NCBI GenBank assembly: GCA_043747875.1 | Contig: JAYTOI010000203.1 | Span: 32,222-96,221, forward strand | Direction of reading: 5' to 3' | Source of the DNA: CADEED01 sp043747875 | Lineage (GTDB): Bacteria > Pseudomonadota > Gammaproteobacteria > Steroidobacterales > Steroidobacteraceae | DNA: 64,000 nucleotides | Shown here: piece by piece, positions 50,483 to 59,769 of the stretch | How the letters are laid out: the number at the start of each line of letters is the position of its first letter | Position numbering within the stretch: position 1 is the first letter of the stretch | Notes under the pieces: model-generated | Database searches by the model: none | Seen by the model: only the letters and a program-made list of their open reading frames with translations | Told to the model about the DNA's origin: nothing | Made by a program: the position numbers and the translations under genes

Positions 50483-51508
50483 ATGGCGTCGATTGCCGTC
50501 GACGTGATGAGTGGCGACTCGGGCGCGCCGGAATGCATTCCGGGTGCGCTTCGGGCTCTCGCCGCCGATCCCACGCTCGAACTCGTTCTGGTCGGTGACC
50601 CGAACGTAATCCAGCCCGTGCTCGCGCAGGCGCCCACCGATGTGCGCGCGCGTGCGGCGGTCCACGCCGCCGCTACCGTCGTCGGCATGTCCGAGCATCC
50701 GCGCGAGGCCATCCGGCGCCGCAAGGACTCCTCCATGCGCCTCGCCATCGATCTCGTGAAGGATGGTCGCGCCCAGGCCATGGTCAGCGCCGGCAACACA
50801 GGCGCACTCACCGCCATGGCGCACTTTGTGCTCAAGACTGTCGGCCCCGTCGAGCGTGCACCCATCATGTCGGCGGTTCCGGCGCGCAACGGCGGCCACA
50901 CTCACATGCTCGACCTGGGCGCGAACTCCAAAGCTTCCGCGCTGCAGCTCGCACAATTCGCCACCATGGGTTCGATCGTCGCGCGCGACGTGTTCGGCAT
51001 CGCCTCGCCGCGCGTGGGGCTGCTCAATATCGGCGAGGAAGACTCCAAGGGTCACGAGCTGGTGCGGGACGCGCATGAGCTCATTCGCGCCAGCGGCGTG
51101 AATTACTGCGGCTTCGTCGAGGGGCACGACATCTTCGAGGAGACGGTGGACGTCGTGGTCACCGACGGTTTCACGGGCAACGTCGCGCTCAAGACCATGG
51201 AAGGTCTCGCCAAGCTCATCGTGGAGCAGCTGCGCACGGAATTCTCGCGAAATGCGGTGAGCAAGCTCTCCGGGTTGCTAGCCCGGCCGGTACTCCGGCG
51301 CGTTGGTGACATTCTCGACCCGCGCCGGTACAACGGCGCCTGCATGGTGGGACTCACCGCTGTCGTGGTAAAAAGCCACGGCAGCGCGGACCGTGTCGCG
51401 TTCGCACAGGCCGTAGCGACGGCCGCCACCGCGATGCGTCGCGGGTTGCCGGCGGCCATTGCCAATGCACTGGCGAACGCTCCGGCGCCGGCCGGCGACG
51501 GGACGTAA
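50483..51508 (+). CDS. plsX: Phosphate acyltransferase PlsX
   Basis: 341 residues. Begins I-A-V-D-V-M-S-G-D-S-G-A-P-E with the family's D-x-M-G-G-D pattern slightly altered (M-S-G-D), and contains V-S-A-G-N-T-G-A-L, G-A-N, L-N-I-G-E-E-D-S-K-G, and V-T-D-G-F-T-G-N-V-A-L-K. Converts acyl-ACP to acyl-phosphate for phospholipid synthesis. The usual plsX-fabH order follows. Confidence 0.96.
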   Translation: MASIAVDVMSGDSGAPECIPGALRALAADPTLELVLVGDPNVIQPVLAQAPTDVRARAAVHAAATVVGMSEHPREAIRRRKDSSMRLAIDLVKDGRAQAMVSAGNTGALTAMAHFVLKTVGPVERAPIMSAVPARNGGHTHMLDLGANSKASALQLAQFATMGSIVARDVFGIASPRVGLLNIGEEDSKGHELVRDAHELIRASGVNYCGFVEGHDIFEETVDVVVTDGFTGNVALKTMEGLAKLIVEQLRTEFSRNAVSKLSGLLARPVLRRVGDILDPRRYNGACMVGLTAVVVKSHGSADRVAFAQAVATAATAMRRGLPAAIANALANAPAPAGDGT

Positions 51509-51527
51509 CTCACTCGACAAGGGCATC

Positions 51528-52502
51528 ATGTACTCACGCATTGCCGGCACGGGTTCCTATCTGCCGGAGAAGATCGTCTCGAATTTCGATCTCGAGAAGA
51601 CGATGGACACCACCGACGAGTGGATCCGCTCGCGTACCGGCATCGAGCGACGTCACATCGCAGCCGAGGGTCAAACTACCGTCGACATCGCCGAGATCGC
51701 CGCGCGGCGCGCCATCGAGGCGGCCGGCGTCACGCCGGCGGAAATTGACTTCATCGTCTTCGGTACCACCACCCCCGACCTCGTGTTCCCGAACTGCGGC
51801 ACGCTGCTGCAGGCGCGGCTCGGAGCGCGTGGTTGCCCGGCGTTTTCGGTCGAGACCGCCTGCAGTGGCTTCATCTATGCGCTGTCCATCGCCGATAAAT
51901 TCGTCAAGGCGGGCGAAGCGAAGTGCGCGCTCGTGGTGGGCGCGGAGACGCTGTCACGCATCACGAACTGGTCCGATCGCAACACCGCCGTGCTGTTCGG
52001 CGACGGCGCCGGCGCCGTAGTGCTCAAGGCTTCTTCGGAGCCCGGAGTGATGAGCACGCATCTGCATTCCGACGGCGCCTATAAGGATTTGCTGTACGTC
52101 GAGAGCGGCGTATCGAAGGGCTTCAAAGTCGACCCCGCGACCAACAAGGTGGATATCGGCATCAAGATGGCGGGCAGTGAAGTCTTCAAGGTCGCCGTCA
52201 CCAAGCTCGGCGGCGCGGTCGATGAGGCGCTCGCGGCGAACGGCCTCGAGAAGTCGGCGGTCAACTGGCTCATTCCGCACCAGGCCAATATCCGCATCAT
52301 CAATGCGATGGCGAAGCGGCTCGATCTGCCCATGGAGCGCGTGATCGTCACCGTGCAGGACCACGGCAACACTTCGACCGCGTCCGTGCCGCTGGCGCTG
52401 GACGTGGGCGTGCGTGACGGCCGCGTGAAGCGCGGCGACCTGCTGCTGCTCGAGGCGTTTGGAGGTGGCTTCACCTGGGGCTCCGCGCTGGTCAGGTTCT
52501 GA
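51528..52502 (+). CDS. fabH: Beta-ketoacyl-ACP synthase III
   Basis: 324 residues from the ATG reading M-Y-S-R-I-A-G-T-G-S-Y-L-P; upstream frame overlaps plsX. The catalytic triad is intact: Cys in V-E-T-A-C-S-G-F (about 112), His in I-P-H-Q-A-N (about 249), Asn in H-G-N-T-S (about 279). Starts fatty acid synthesis by condensing acyl-CoA with malonyl-ACP. The fabD-fabG-acpP genes that commonly come next are absent; a palindrome and an accessory gene follow instead. Confidence 0.97.
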   Translation: MYSRIAGTGSYLPEKIVSNFDLEKTMDTTDEWIRSRTGIERRHIAAEGQTTVDIAEIAARRAIEAAGVTPAEIDFIVFGTTTPDLVFPNCGTLLQARLGARGCPAFSVETACSGFIYALSIADKFVKAGEAKCALVVGAETLSRITNWSDRNTAVLFGDGAGAVVLKASSEPGVMSTHLHSDGAYKDLLYVESGVSKGFKVDPATNKVDIGIKMAGSEVFKVAVTKLGGAVDEALAANGLEKSAVNWLIPHQANIRIINAMAKRLDLPMERVIVTVQDHGNTSTASVPLALDVGVRDGRVKRGDLLLLEAFGGGFTWGSALVRF

Positions 52503-52509
52503 ACTTCAT

Positions 52510-52565
52510 GGTGCCGGGTGAGGAAAAGTGCGGAGAGGACTCCCCACTTTTCCTCACCCGGCACC
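52510..52565. repeat. Palindrome after fabH
   Basis: Perfect 21-base arms (52510-52530 and 52545-52565) flank a 14-base centre that itself contains GGAG/CTCC, giving a near-continuous hairpin. It starts seven bases after the fabH stop. There is no T-run. Its ends, TGGTGCCGGGTGAGG and complement, match the palindrome at 39304-39401 at 13 of 15 bases. Confidence 0.88.
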
Positions 52566-52620
52566 GAGACGGCCGCGCGCAGGAAACAGCGCGCGGCGGC
52601 CCCCATCTCCCCGGCGTGAA

Positions 52621-54750
52621 TTAGTTAGTTGTCGCGAGTGGCGTGCCGCCGGCCTGCAGCGTCGTGAGCGAGCGGGCGGGCAGGGTGAGCGCCGTGCCGG
52701 TCGCGTAGTCGCCGACGCCCGCGGCGTTCTCGCCGGCCGACGTACGGACGATCGCGAACGTGGCGGGCAGGCCCGCGCCGCCGACGGTGACGGTCTGCGC
52801 GCTGGTCGAGGTGTTCGCGAGCACGACGGTGTGCGTGCCCTGTGTCGGATGCTCGTACGCGGAGACGAACACGCTGGCGTTGATGCTGGTCGCGCCGACC
52901 CGCACCGCGCCCGGCCGGACGTATCGATAGAACTGCTTCGAGGCGAAGTACTTCTTGCCCTTCACCAGGCCGTTCATGAGCGCGAACTCGCCGATGCCCG
53001 CGGTGGAGCCGGGGTTCTCGCTGCCCTGCCACCATACCCAACCGGCGGCATTGCCGTTGTTCAGCGCAGACATGATGTCGAGGCCCAGCGCGAACGCGCC
53101 GGGCTGGTTAGTGGAGCCGAGCCAGGCGTCGAGGTAGCCCGAGGTCTCGGTCATCCATTGCTTCTTGTTCATCGGGTCGGCGAAGTGCTGCTTGTGGCTC
53201 TGCCAAAAATGGCCGAGCACGCTGCCGGAGGTCGGCGCGACGCCGTTGCTGTAGCCGTGCACCGCGAGGATGTCGACATTGGCGCGCGCCTGCGCGGAGT
53301 CGAGGATCTGCTTGTGATAGAACCACGGCCAGTTGTTGTCCGCCGCTTCCATCTCGAGCATGCCCTCGCTGCCGAACACCTTCACGGTGGGGTAGTTAGC
53401 CTTGAGGATCGACATGGCGCCGATCAGCATCTGGGGATACCACTCCTGCTTGTACCAGCAGCTGTTGAACCCCTGCACGAAGAAGGGCTCGTTCTGCGGG
53501 CTGACCGCGTAGGGCTCGATGCCCTCGGCGCGGTACTGGTCGATGCCCGTGCCCATCCACGCGGCGAACTCCGCGTACTTCGTGGGATCGAGCGCGCCGC
53601 CCTGCTTGGTGCCGAGCGGATGCGGCACGCCGATCTCGCGTGTGTTGTTCGTCACGCGCACCTTCATCGAAGATGGCGGGCTCCACACCGTAAAGATGTA
53701 CTTGAGGTTGACGCCGTACTGGTCGGCCTTGCGCTTCAGACCGCGGACCACCGGCAGTTGCTTGGTCCAGTTTGCATCCTGCTGGTTCAGGTTGTCCGAG
53801 GGTGGAAAGTGTTCGTTGCGCCAGATGGTGATGCCGAGGTCGCCGATGACCTGGTCGCCCCACGCATCGCTCCACAGCGACGATGCGCCCGCCCACCAGT
53901 TGTTCTGCGCGCCGAAGAAGCCGAAGCCGTCGATGGTCTGGTTGCGCGCGCTCTTGTTGACGGTGACATCGAAGTTGGTGGATAGGCCGGTCGTCGTCAC
54001 ATTGAGCGCCGCGCTCTGCGCGGACCAGTTCCCCGCCGCGTCGCGCGCGCGGACGCGCATCGCGTACGTCGTCGCGACGGCGAGGCCGGTCACGTTGAAC
54101 GAGGTGCCGGTTGTGGTGCCGAGCGACGAGCCGTTGCGGAACACTTCATATCCGGTGACCGCGACGTTGTCGGTCGACGCGGACCAATTCAACGTGAAGG
54201 TGGTCTGTGCAATGGACGCGGCGCTCAGCCCGGTCGGCACACCGGGCGCCTGCGCGTCGGGCAGCGTCGCGCAGAAGTCGTCGAGGAACAGGTTGCCCGT
54301 CGCGCCGCTCTTCCACGTCCAGATGCGCACATTGACCGCACCCGCAGGCACTGTTTGCGTGACCGTGCGCTGCGCCCACGCCGTCGACGTGACCTGCGTG
54401 TTGATCTCTGCGACTTCCGATCCGGAGGCGTTGAGGAAATCGACTCCGACGCCTGCCCACGACGGTGCGCCGGAAACTTTCGCCCAATATGTGAACGTCA
54501 GCGATTGACCGGCCGTCACCGCGAACGAGCCGGTGCGATTGACGCCGCCCTGCGCAGTGCCGATGCGCGCGGCCTTGGTGCCTGAATGCACGTCGCCGAC
54601 GATCGCGACCGCGCCCGAAGCGCTTCAGCCCGACAAATCGCTCTCGAAGCCCGGATTGCTGCCGAGCGCGCACGACTGCGCGAATGCGGAGGAGGAAGCG
54701 GCGCCAAAAAAGCAGATGAGCGCCAAAGAAATCCATTTCCTGGTATCCAT
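52621..54750 (-). pseudogene. GH30-type secreted glycosidase, interrupted by an in-frame TGA
   Basis: Read from the ATG at 54750 the gene encodes a signal peptide (M-D-T-R-K-W-I-S-L-A ... S-A-F-A-Q) and the start of a carbohydrate-binding module (N-P-G-F-E-S-D-L-S-G), then TGA at 54627-54625 (codon 42), then continues in the same frame with S-A-S-G-A-V-A-I-V-G-D-V-H-S-G-T for 656 more residues. TGG (Trp) is expected there. Downstream: rest of the module, a fibronectin-III domain (about 110-200 of the long frame), then a GH30-like catalytic domain with acid/base P-Q-N-E-P and nucleophile T-E-T-S-G. Without its signal peptide the remainder could not be exported. Mutation, readthrough or base error cannot be told apart here. 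Confidence 0.8.
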
Positions 54751-54929
54751 ACACACCTCGCTGTGGCAGCGTCCTGCTGCGTGCGGCGAGAATACTCGAA
54801 GACTTCCGTTCCCGAAAGCAGGGCCCCGCGGCCGCCGCTGGGGCCACGCGTCATACAGGGGGGCGCGCCGGATGCGCGCCGCACTCTTGCGTGCCGGCGC
54901 CTCGTCTAACTAAACCATCTGCGCGCGCA

Positions 54930-55514
54930 TCAGCGGCGGGCAGCCTTCGTCATCTCCCGCTCGAGGTCGTCGAGCAGCGATTGCACGTCGCTGTCGCTCG
55001 ACTCGAAGTCGTCTTCCATGATGATCGCGCCGTCTTCGTCGACGTCGACTTTCGTGATGCCCGGGTTCGCCTTCTCGAGTTCCTCGAGCAGGTTCTGCGC
55101 CTTCATGTGCTCCTGCAGCAACTTGCGGCTCTGCGCCACCAGTTTCTTCTGTTGCAGGCCTTGCAGGATCGTGAGCTGCAGCTCCTTCGGATGGCACGGC
55201 TTGAGCAGGAACCGAAACACTTCGCCCTCATTGATGGCACGCACGGCCGCCTCCAGATCGGCCTGGCCCGAGAGGATCATGCGAATCGTGTTCGGCCACT
55301 TCTTGCGCACTTCGGAGAGGAACTGCGACCCCGTCATGCCGGGCATGCGCTCGTCCGATACCACCACGTCGATGTCGTTGCCGGCGAGGATCATGAGACC
55401 CTGCTGCGCGGAGTCCGCGGTGTAGATATCGAACTGGCTGCGATCGAGGCTGCGTACGAGCGCCGAAGTGAGGTTGGGCTCGTCGTCGACGAGAAGTAGT
55501 TTGCTCTTTTCCAT
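54930..55514 (-). CDS. Response regulator, REC plus coiled-coil tail
   Basis: 194 residues. REC domain 5-120 with acidic pair D10-D11, phospho-acceptor Asp54 (V-V-S-D-E-R-M-P-G-M), switch Ser in L-S-G-Q-A-D and Lys in L-L-K-P-C. The C-terminal 70 residues are a heptad-like helix then an acidic stretch, with no DNA-binding or enzyme domain. Last gene of the four-gene minus-strand cluster, so perhaps a phosphate sink or adaptor for the kinase at its head. Confidence 0.88.
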   Translation of the reverse strand: MEKSKLLLVDDEPNLTSALVRSLDRSQFDIYTADSAQQGLMILAGNDIDVVVSDERMPGMTGSQFLSEVRKKWPNTIRMILSGQADLEAAVRAINEGEVFRFLLKPCHPKELQLTILQGLQQKKLVAQSRKLLQEHMKAQNLLEELEKANPGITKVDVDEDGAIIMEDDFESSDSDVQSLLDDLEREMTKAARR

Positions 55515-55524
55515 ATTGGTACCT

Positions 55525-56658
55525 TTAGTCGTGCACCATGACCGAGACCTTGATGGGCTCGGCGACCCCGACGCCGCCAGCGATGGTGCGCAAGCGCCCC
55601 AGCAACGAACCTGTGATTTCAGCGCCCTTCGGCACGAGTCGAATGCCTTTCGTCGAGACGACGTCGCTTTCGAGGATCATGCCGACCGCGAGATTGTTCA
55701 CGCCGACCGCGCGGGACTCGCGCCGGCTGGTGGCGGCGGCGGGGGTCCCGACCATGGCCTCGATGGCGTCCGGGGGCAGATGCGGTGCTTCTTTTTGAAT
55801 CTGCTGGCCCGCCGCGCGCTGGGCCCGTCCCTGATTCACGAGTTGATCCATGCGCACGGCTGCCCAGAGGATGGCCGACCCCATCTGCTGCGCATTCGCC
55901 GCGCTCAGGTCCTTAGGCGGCGTGCGCACCTGTCCCGCCACCATCGCGGCGACATCCTCGAGCCGCGGGATCTGTCCGAGTAGTTTGCCCGCGACTTCCG
56001 GATGTGACGCGTAGAGACCGCGCTCCTCGTCGGTCAGCGGCTGGCCGCTATACACCTTCGACAGCGTGTCGGCCGGCAGCGTGATGCAGCCGAGCTGGGA
56101 GAGCATGGCCGCGAGCTGATACTTCCAGCCTTGCGGCAGCTTGAGCGCGGTGGTGGCGGCCGCGGCGTACTTCTCGATCTGCGTGGCGCGTTGCTGCGCG
56201 GCCGGATTGATGAGGCCGAGCACTTCGACGAGCACGCGCACGGTGGCGTTCAAGGTGTTCTCGAGCAGGTGCTTCTCGGCGTGGACGAGGCGGTACTGCT
56301 CGATGCCGCTGTTGATCACTTCGAGCAGCGTCTCCGGGCTGCACGGTTTCATGAGGAAGCGGAAGATGTGCCCTTCGTTCACTGCGGCCAGCGTCGAGTC
56401 GAGGTCCGCCTGGCCGGACAGCACCATGCGCACCGTCTGAGGCGAGATCTCGTTTACTTTCGCAAGGAAGCGCGCACCGTTCATCTCGGGCATGCGCATG
56501 TCCGACACGACCACAGCGAACGGTCCCTTTGACGCGATGAGCGCGAGACCCGCGGCGGCGCCGTTTGCGGTCTCGATGTCGAGCCGATTGCGCAACTGAC
56601 GGCGGATGCCGTCGAGCACCAGGGGCTCGTCGTCGACGAACAGCACCCGCTCAGTCAT
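55525..56658 (-). CDS. Response regulator with degenerate HD-type output domain
   Basis: 377 residues. REC domain with phospho-acceptor Asp53 (V-V-S-D-M-R-M-P-E-M), L-S-G-Q-A-D and L-M-K-P-C. Residues 135-250 align with the helical HD-GYP/HDOD fold, but where an active domain has H-D-I-G this one has S-Q-L-G (187-190), and the flanking histidines are replaced; metal catalysis is not expected. The last 70 residues (V-G-V-N-N-L-A-V-G-M-I-L-E-S-D-V) resemble a PilZ-like or small beta barrel seen in related proteins. Overlaps the next gene upstream by eight bases. Confidence 0.85.
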   Translation of the reverse strand: MTERVLFVDDEPLVLDGIRRQLRNRLDIETANGAAAGLALIASKGPFAVVVSDMRMPEMNGARFLAKVNEISPQTVRMVLSGQADLDSTLAAVNEGHIFRFLMKPCSPETLLEVINSGIEQYRLVHAEKHLLENTLNATVRVLVEVLGLINPAAQQRATQIEKYAAAATTALKLPQGWKYQLAAMLSQLGCITLPADTLSKVYSGQPLTDEERGLYASHPEVAGKLLGQIPRLEDVAAMVAGQVRTPPKDLSAANAQQMGSAILWAAVRMDQLVNQGRAQRAAGQQIQKEAPHLPPDAIEAMVGTPAAATSRRESRAVGVNNLAVGMILESDVVSTKGIRLVPKGAEITGSLLGRLRTIAGGVGVAEPIKVSVMVHD

Positions 56659-57868
56659 GTTTTATTTCCTTGGTGGCGGCCGCGAATGCCTCGCGCCATT
56701 CGTTCCAGCGATCTACGCGTCCATGCGCTTCCAGGTACGGGATGTTGAGGCGCAGATCCGGCGCGCGCGGATCGGGAGCGTCGGGGCAGCGTGCGAGGCG
56801 GTCGGCTACGTGGATGATGCCCGGCAGCCCGAAGGCCTTGTTCGGCGCTTGCGACGGGTCCTCGTGGAAGGCGATCGCCTCCGCGATGGTGTTCGGCAGG
56901 CCCCAGAGGCCCACTAGATAGGCGCCGACGTCGTTGTGCGCGGCGCGCAGCTCACGCATCTCGATCTCGTACAGCTCGCCGGGTTTATCGGTGCCCTGGC
57001 GCAGTACGTTCGCGTACTGCTCGGGCAGCCCCATCGCCAGCACGAGTTTGCCGATGTCGTGCAGCATGCCGGCGAGGAACGCCGCGGCGATCTGGTCGCG
57101 GTCCAGCTGCTCGGCGATCGCGATGCGGTGCGCGGCCGACGCCGTGGTCATGCTGTGCAGCCAGAGCGCGTCCATGCTGAATCCCGGCACTTTAGGTGGC
57201 TCGCAGTCGGAGAAGATGCCTTGGCCGAGCACCAGCGCCATGATGCGGTCGAGACCGAGCAGGGCGCCCGCGCGCGTCACGTCGGCCACCGGCTTCTGCA
57301 GACCGAAGTAGGCCGAGTTCACGAGCTTGAGCAGGCGCGCCGTCATCGACGGATCCTTCGCGATGATCTTCGACACGTCCTCGATGCTGGAATTCGGCTG
57401 GCGCAGCGCCGCGACCAACTGCTGATAGATGGCGGGCAGCGTCGGCAATTTGTTGATGCGCGCAACCAGCGTCTTGACGGATTCGCTGCCGGCGAGGTCG
57501 CGCAGCGCGAAGGCGCGCGAAATCGTGCCCTGCAGGATTTCCGCGTCGCAGGGCTTGGAAAGGAATTGATGCGAGACGCCGAGCGCCTTCATCACGGATT
57601 CCGTTTCCGCCTGGCCGGACAGGATCAGACGGATGGTGTCGGGATACTCCCTTTGTACAACCTCCAGGAGTTCGGCGCCGTTCATGCCGGGCATGCGCAT
57701 GTCGGTGACGACTACTTCGCAGGGCTCGGACTTCAGCGCCTCGAGAGCCGCCTGCGCGCTGCCGACGAACTTCATGCTCCACTCGTTGCGCTTGGGCCTG
57801 AGCATGCGCTTCAAACCCTCGAGCACCCGTGGTTCATCATCGACAAAGATGACTCGAATCGCATTCAC
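56651..57868 (-). CDS. Response regulator with HDOD domain
   Basis: 405 residues. REC domain with phospho-acceptor Asp56 (V-V-T-D-M-R-M-P-G-M), L-S-G-Q-A-E and L-S-K-P-C. From about 130 an HDOD domain: L-P-T-L-P-A-I-Y-Q-Q-L at its start, D-P-S-M-T-A-R-L-L-K-L-V-N-S-A-Y-F-G, and the core F-L-A-G-M-L-H-D-I-G-K-L. HDOD proteins usually act as signalling scaffolds rather than enzymes. Start overlaps the kinase stop by four bases. Confidence 0.93.
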   Translation of the reverse strand: MNAIRVIFVDDEPRVLEGLKRMLRPKRNEWSMKFVGSAQAALEALKSEPCEVVVTDMRMPGMNGAELLEVVQREYPDTIRLILSGQAETESVMKALGVSHQFLSKPCDAEILQGTISRAFALRDLAGSESVKTLVARINKLPTLPAIYQQLVAALRQPNSSIEDVSKIIAKDPSMTARLLKLVNSAYFGLQKPVADVTRAGALLGLDRIMALVLGQGIFSDCEPPKVPGFSMDALWLHSMTTASAAHRIAIAEQLDRDQIAAAFLAGMLHDIGKLVLAMGLPEQYANVLRQGTDKPGELYEIEMRELRAAHNDVGAYLVGLWGLPNTIAEAIAFHEDPSQAPNKAFGLPGIIHVADRLARCPDAPDPRAPDLRLNIPYLEAHGRVDRWNEWREAFAAATKEIKHD

Positions 57869-59496
57869 GCAGCGGCCCCCGTGGCCGCTTCGGCTTCGGG
57901 CTTTGAGCCGCCGATGGGCAGTCGGATGATGAACGTCGTGCCCGCGCCGGGCGAGCTCTGCACTTTGATGGTGCCCCCGTGCTTATCGACAATGACGTTA
58001 TGGGCTATCGCGAGACCCTGGCCCGTTCCCTTGCCGACTTCTTTCGTGGTGAAGAAGGGGTCGAAGATGCGCGACTGGATGTGCGGGGGCATGCCACAGC
58101 CGCTATCGCTGATCTCGACCACCGCGTGCTCGCCATCCGGACGCGTACGCACGCGGATCTTGCCCTTGCCCTTGCCGCCGTCGCCGACCACGTCGGAGAT
58201 TGCGTGCGCGGCGTTCACGATGATGTTCAGCACGACTTGGTTGAATTCCGCCGGCGAGCAGTGGACCGACGGCAGGTTGATGTCGAGATCCATTTCTATC
58301 TCCGCCACGTACTTCCATTCGTTGCTGGCCACGGTGACCGTGCTCTGAATGGCGCGGTTGAGATCGGTCGCGGTCTTCTCGCGTGCCGGGTGCGAGAACT
58401 CCTTCATCGCGCGCACGATCTTCGCGACGCGGTCGACGCCCTCGAGCGACTGATTGAGTGCGCGCGGAATCTCCTCCTTGAGGTATTCGAAGTCGGCGGC
58501 CTCGAGTACTTTGCTCGCCGGGTCGCCGCCCGTGTCGACCAGCTGTTCGAGCAGCGTGCTGAACTCGCCGAACGATTCCTTGAGGAAGCGCAGGTTGTCG
58601 CCAACGTACTGCGTCGGAGTGTTGATCTCGTGCGCGATGCCGGCGGCGAGCTGGCCGATGGCCTCGAGCTTCTGCGCCTGGCGCAGGTTGTCCTCGAGAC
58701 GGTCGCGCTCCTCGAGCGTCTGCTTGAGCATCGAAATGTCGGTGACGCACCCTTCCCAGCCCTCGAGCGCCCGCGAGGTGGCGTAGAGCGGCGCGGCATT
58801 GACGAGCACGTGCAGATGAGTTCCCCTGCAATCGCGGATCATCGTTTCCCAACCCTCGACCATGCGCTGGCGCGACATGAGGTCGAGGAAGTGCGAGCGT
58901 TTACCCGGCTCGTGCAGCAGATCGAGGAAGTTGATGCTGTCGAGCGGGTTGCCGCTCGATCCGATGAGTTTCACGAACGCGGCGTTCGCAGTCTTGAGCA
59001 CGCCGTCGTGATTGGCGGTGAACAGCGCGACCGGCACGTTGTTGAAGAGATCCTGGTAGCGGCGCGTGGCGCGCACCAGGTCGCGGTGGAAGTTGTTGCG
59101 CTCCACTGAATACGAAACGATTCGCGAGAGCATGCCGGCGTTCACGCGGCGTTTCTCGAGATAGTCCTGCGCGCCTTCGCGAACCGCGAGCAGACCCTGC
59201 TTGTAGTCGTCGGACCCCGTGAGAACAATAATAGGCGTGAGGTCGGCGACCGCCTTCAGCGCGCGCAGCGCCTGCAGCCCGGTCGCGTCGGGCAGTCCCA
59301 GATCGAGCAGCACCAGATCGTATTCGACCGTCTGCAGACGTTGTGCGGCATCCGCGGCGGTCTGCACCCAGTCGCTCGATACGTCGTTGAGCCCGGCGTC
59401 CCTGAGATGACGCTCCACCACGCGCGCATCGGCGGGGTTGTCCTCGACTAACAACAACCGGATGCTTTTCAGTTGTTCGACTTCATTGGTGCTCAT
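57865..59496 (-). CDS. REC-PAS histidine kinase
   Basis: 543 residues from M-S-T-N-E-V-E-Q; an upstream frame extension is unsupported. Domain order: REC (11-125, Asp65 phospho-acceptor), PAS (about 148-255), coiled coil, HisKA-type dimerisation helix with His289 (A-A-G-I-A-H-E-I-N-T-P), HATPase with N-box L-N-I-I-V-N-A-A-H-A-I, G1 D-S-G-C-G-M and G2 G-K-G-T-G-Q-G-L. No membrane segment, so cytoplasmic. The N-terminal REC suggests it is itself a target of another kinase, perhaps the divergent one at 59770. Presumed phosphodonor of the three regulators that follow. Confidence 0.93.
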   Translation of the reverse strand: MSTNEVEQLKSIRLLLVEDNPADARVVERHLRDAGLNDVSSDWVQTAADAAQRLQTVEYDLVLLDLGLPDATGLQALRALKAVADLTPIIVLTGSDDYKQGLLAVREGAQDYLEKRRVNAGMLSRIVSYSVERNNFHRDLVRATRRYQDLFNNVPVALFTANHDGVLKTANAAFVKLIGSSGNPLDSINFLDLLHEPGKRSHFLDLMSRQRMVEGWETMIRDCRGTHLHVLVNAAPLYATSRALEGWEGCVTDISMLKQTLEERDRLEDNLRQAQKLEAIGQLAAGIAHEINTPTQYVGDNLRFLKESFGEFSTLLEQLVDTGGDPASKVLEAADFEYLKEEIPRALNQSLEGVDRVAKIVRAMKEFSHPAREKTATDLNRAIQSTVTVASNEWKYVAEIEMDLDINLPSVHCSPAEFNQVVLNIIVNAAHAISDVVGDGGKGKGKIRVRTRPDGEHAVVEISDSGCGMPPHIQSRIFDPFFTTKEVGKGTGQGLAIAHNVIVDKHGGTIKVQSSPGAGTTFIIRLPIGGSKPEAEAATGAAA

Positions 59497-59596
59497 CGGC
59501 GCACTTTCTGCCTTCGGGTTTCGGGACGAATATCCACCGATGTGGCGCGCGCATCCCGGCACTGCGCCACACGTTTCATATCGGCTTCTACAGTTG

Positions 59597-59610
59597 ATTC
59601 CTTAAGGAAT
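59597..59610. other. 14-base perfect palindrome in divergent promoter region
   Basis: ATTCCTTAAGGAAT lies in the 273 bases between the two divergently transcribed kinase genes, about 100 bases before the minus-strand start. It is A+T-rich against a G+C-rich background, as expected of a dimeric regulator site, but no regulator is known. Confidence 0.35.
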
Positions 59611-59769
59611 GGCGGCTATTTGCCGCGTCTGGCGACCCCCATCACATATCGGCCGTGGGAACTGGGCCTAAACCCTACGGGGTGAGGTTTTGCGCGCGCG
59701 TTCACACTGTTTTATCGCGCGCCTATCCAGACTCCGCATGCCTGGCCGATTTCGTATCGCAACGCGCAC

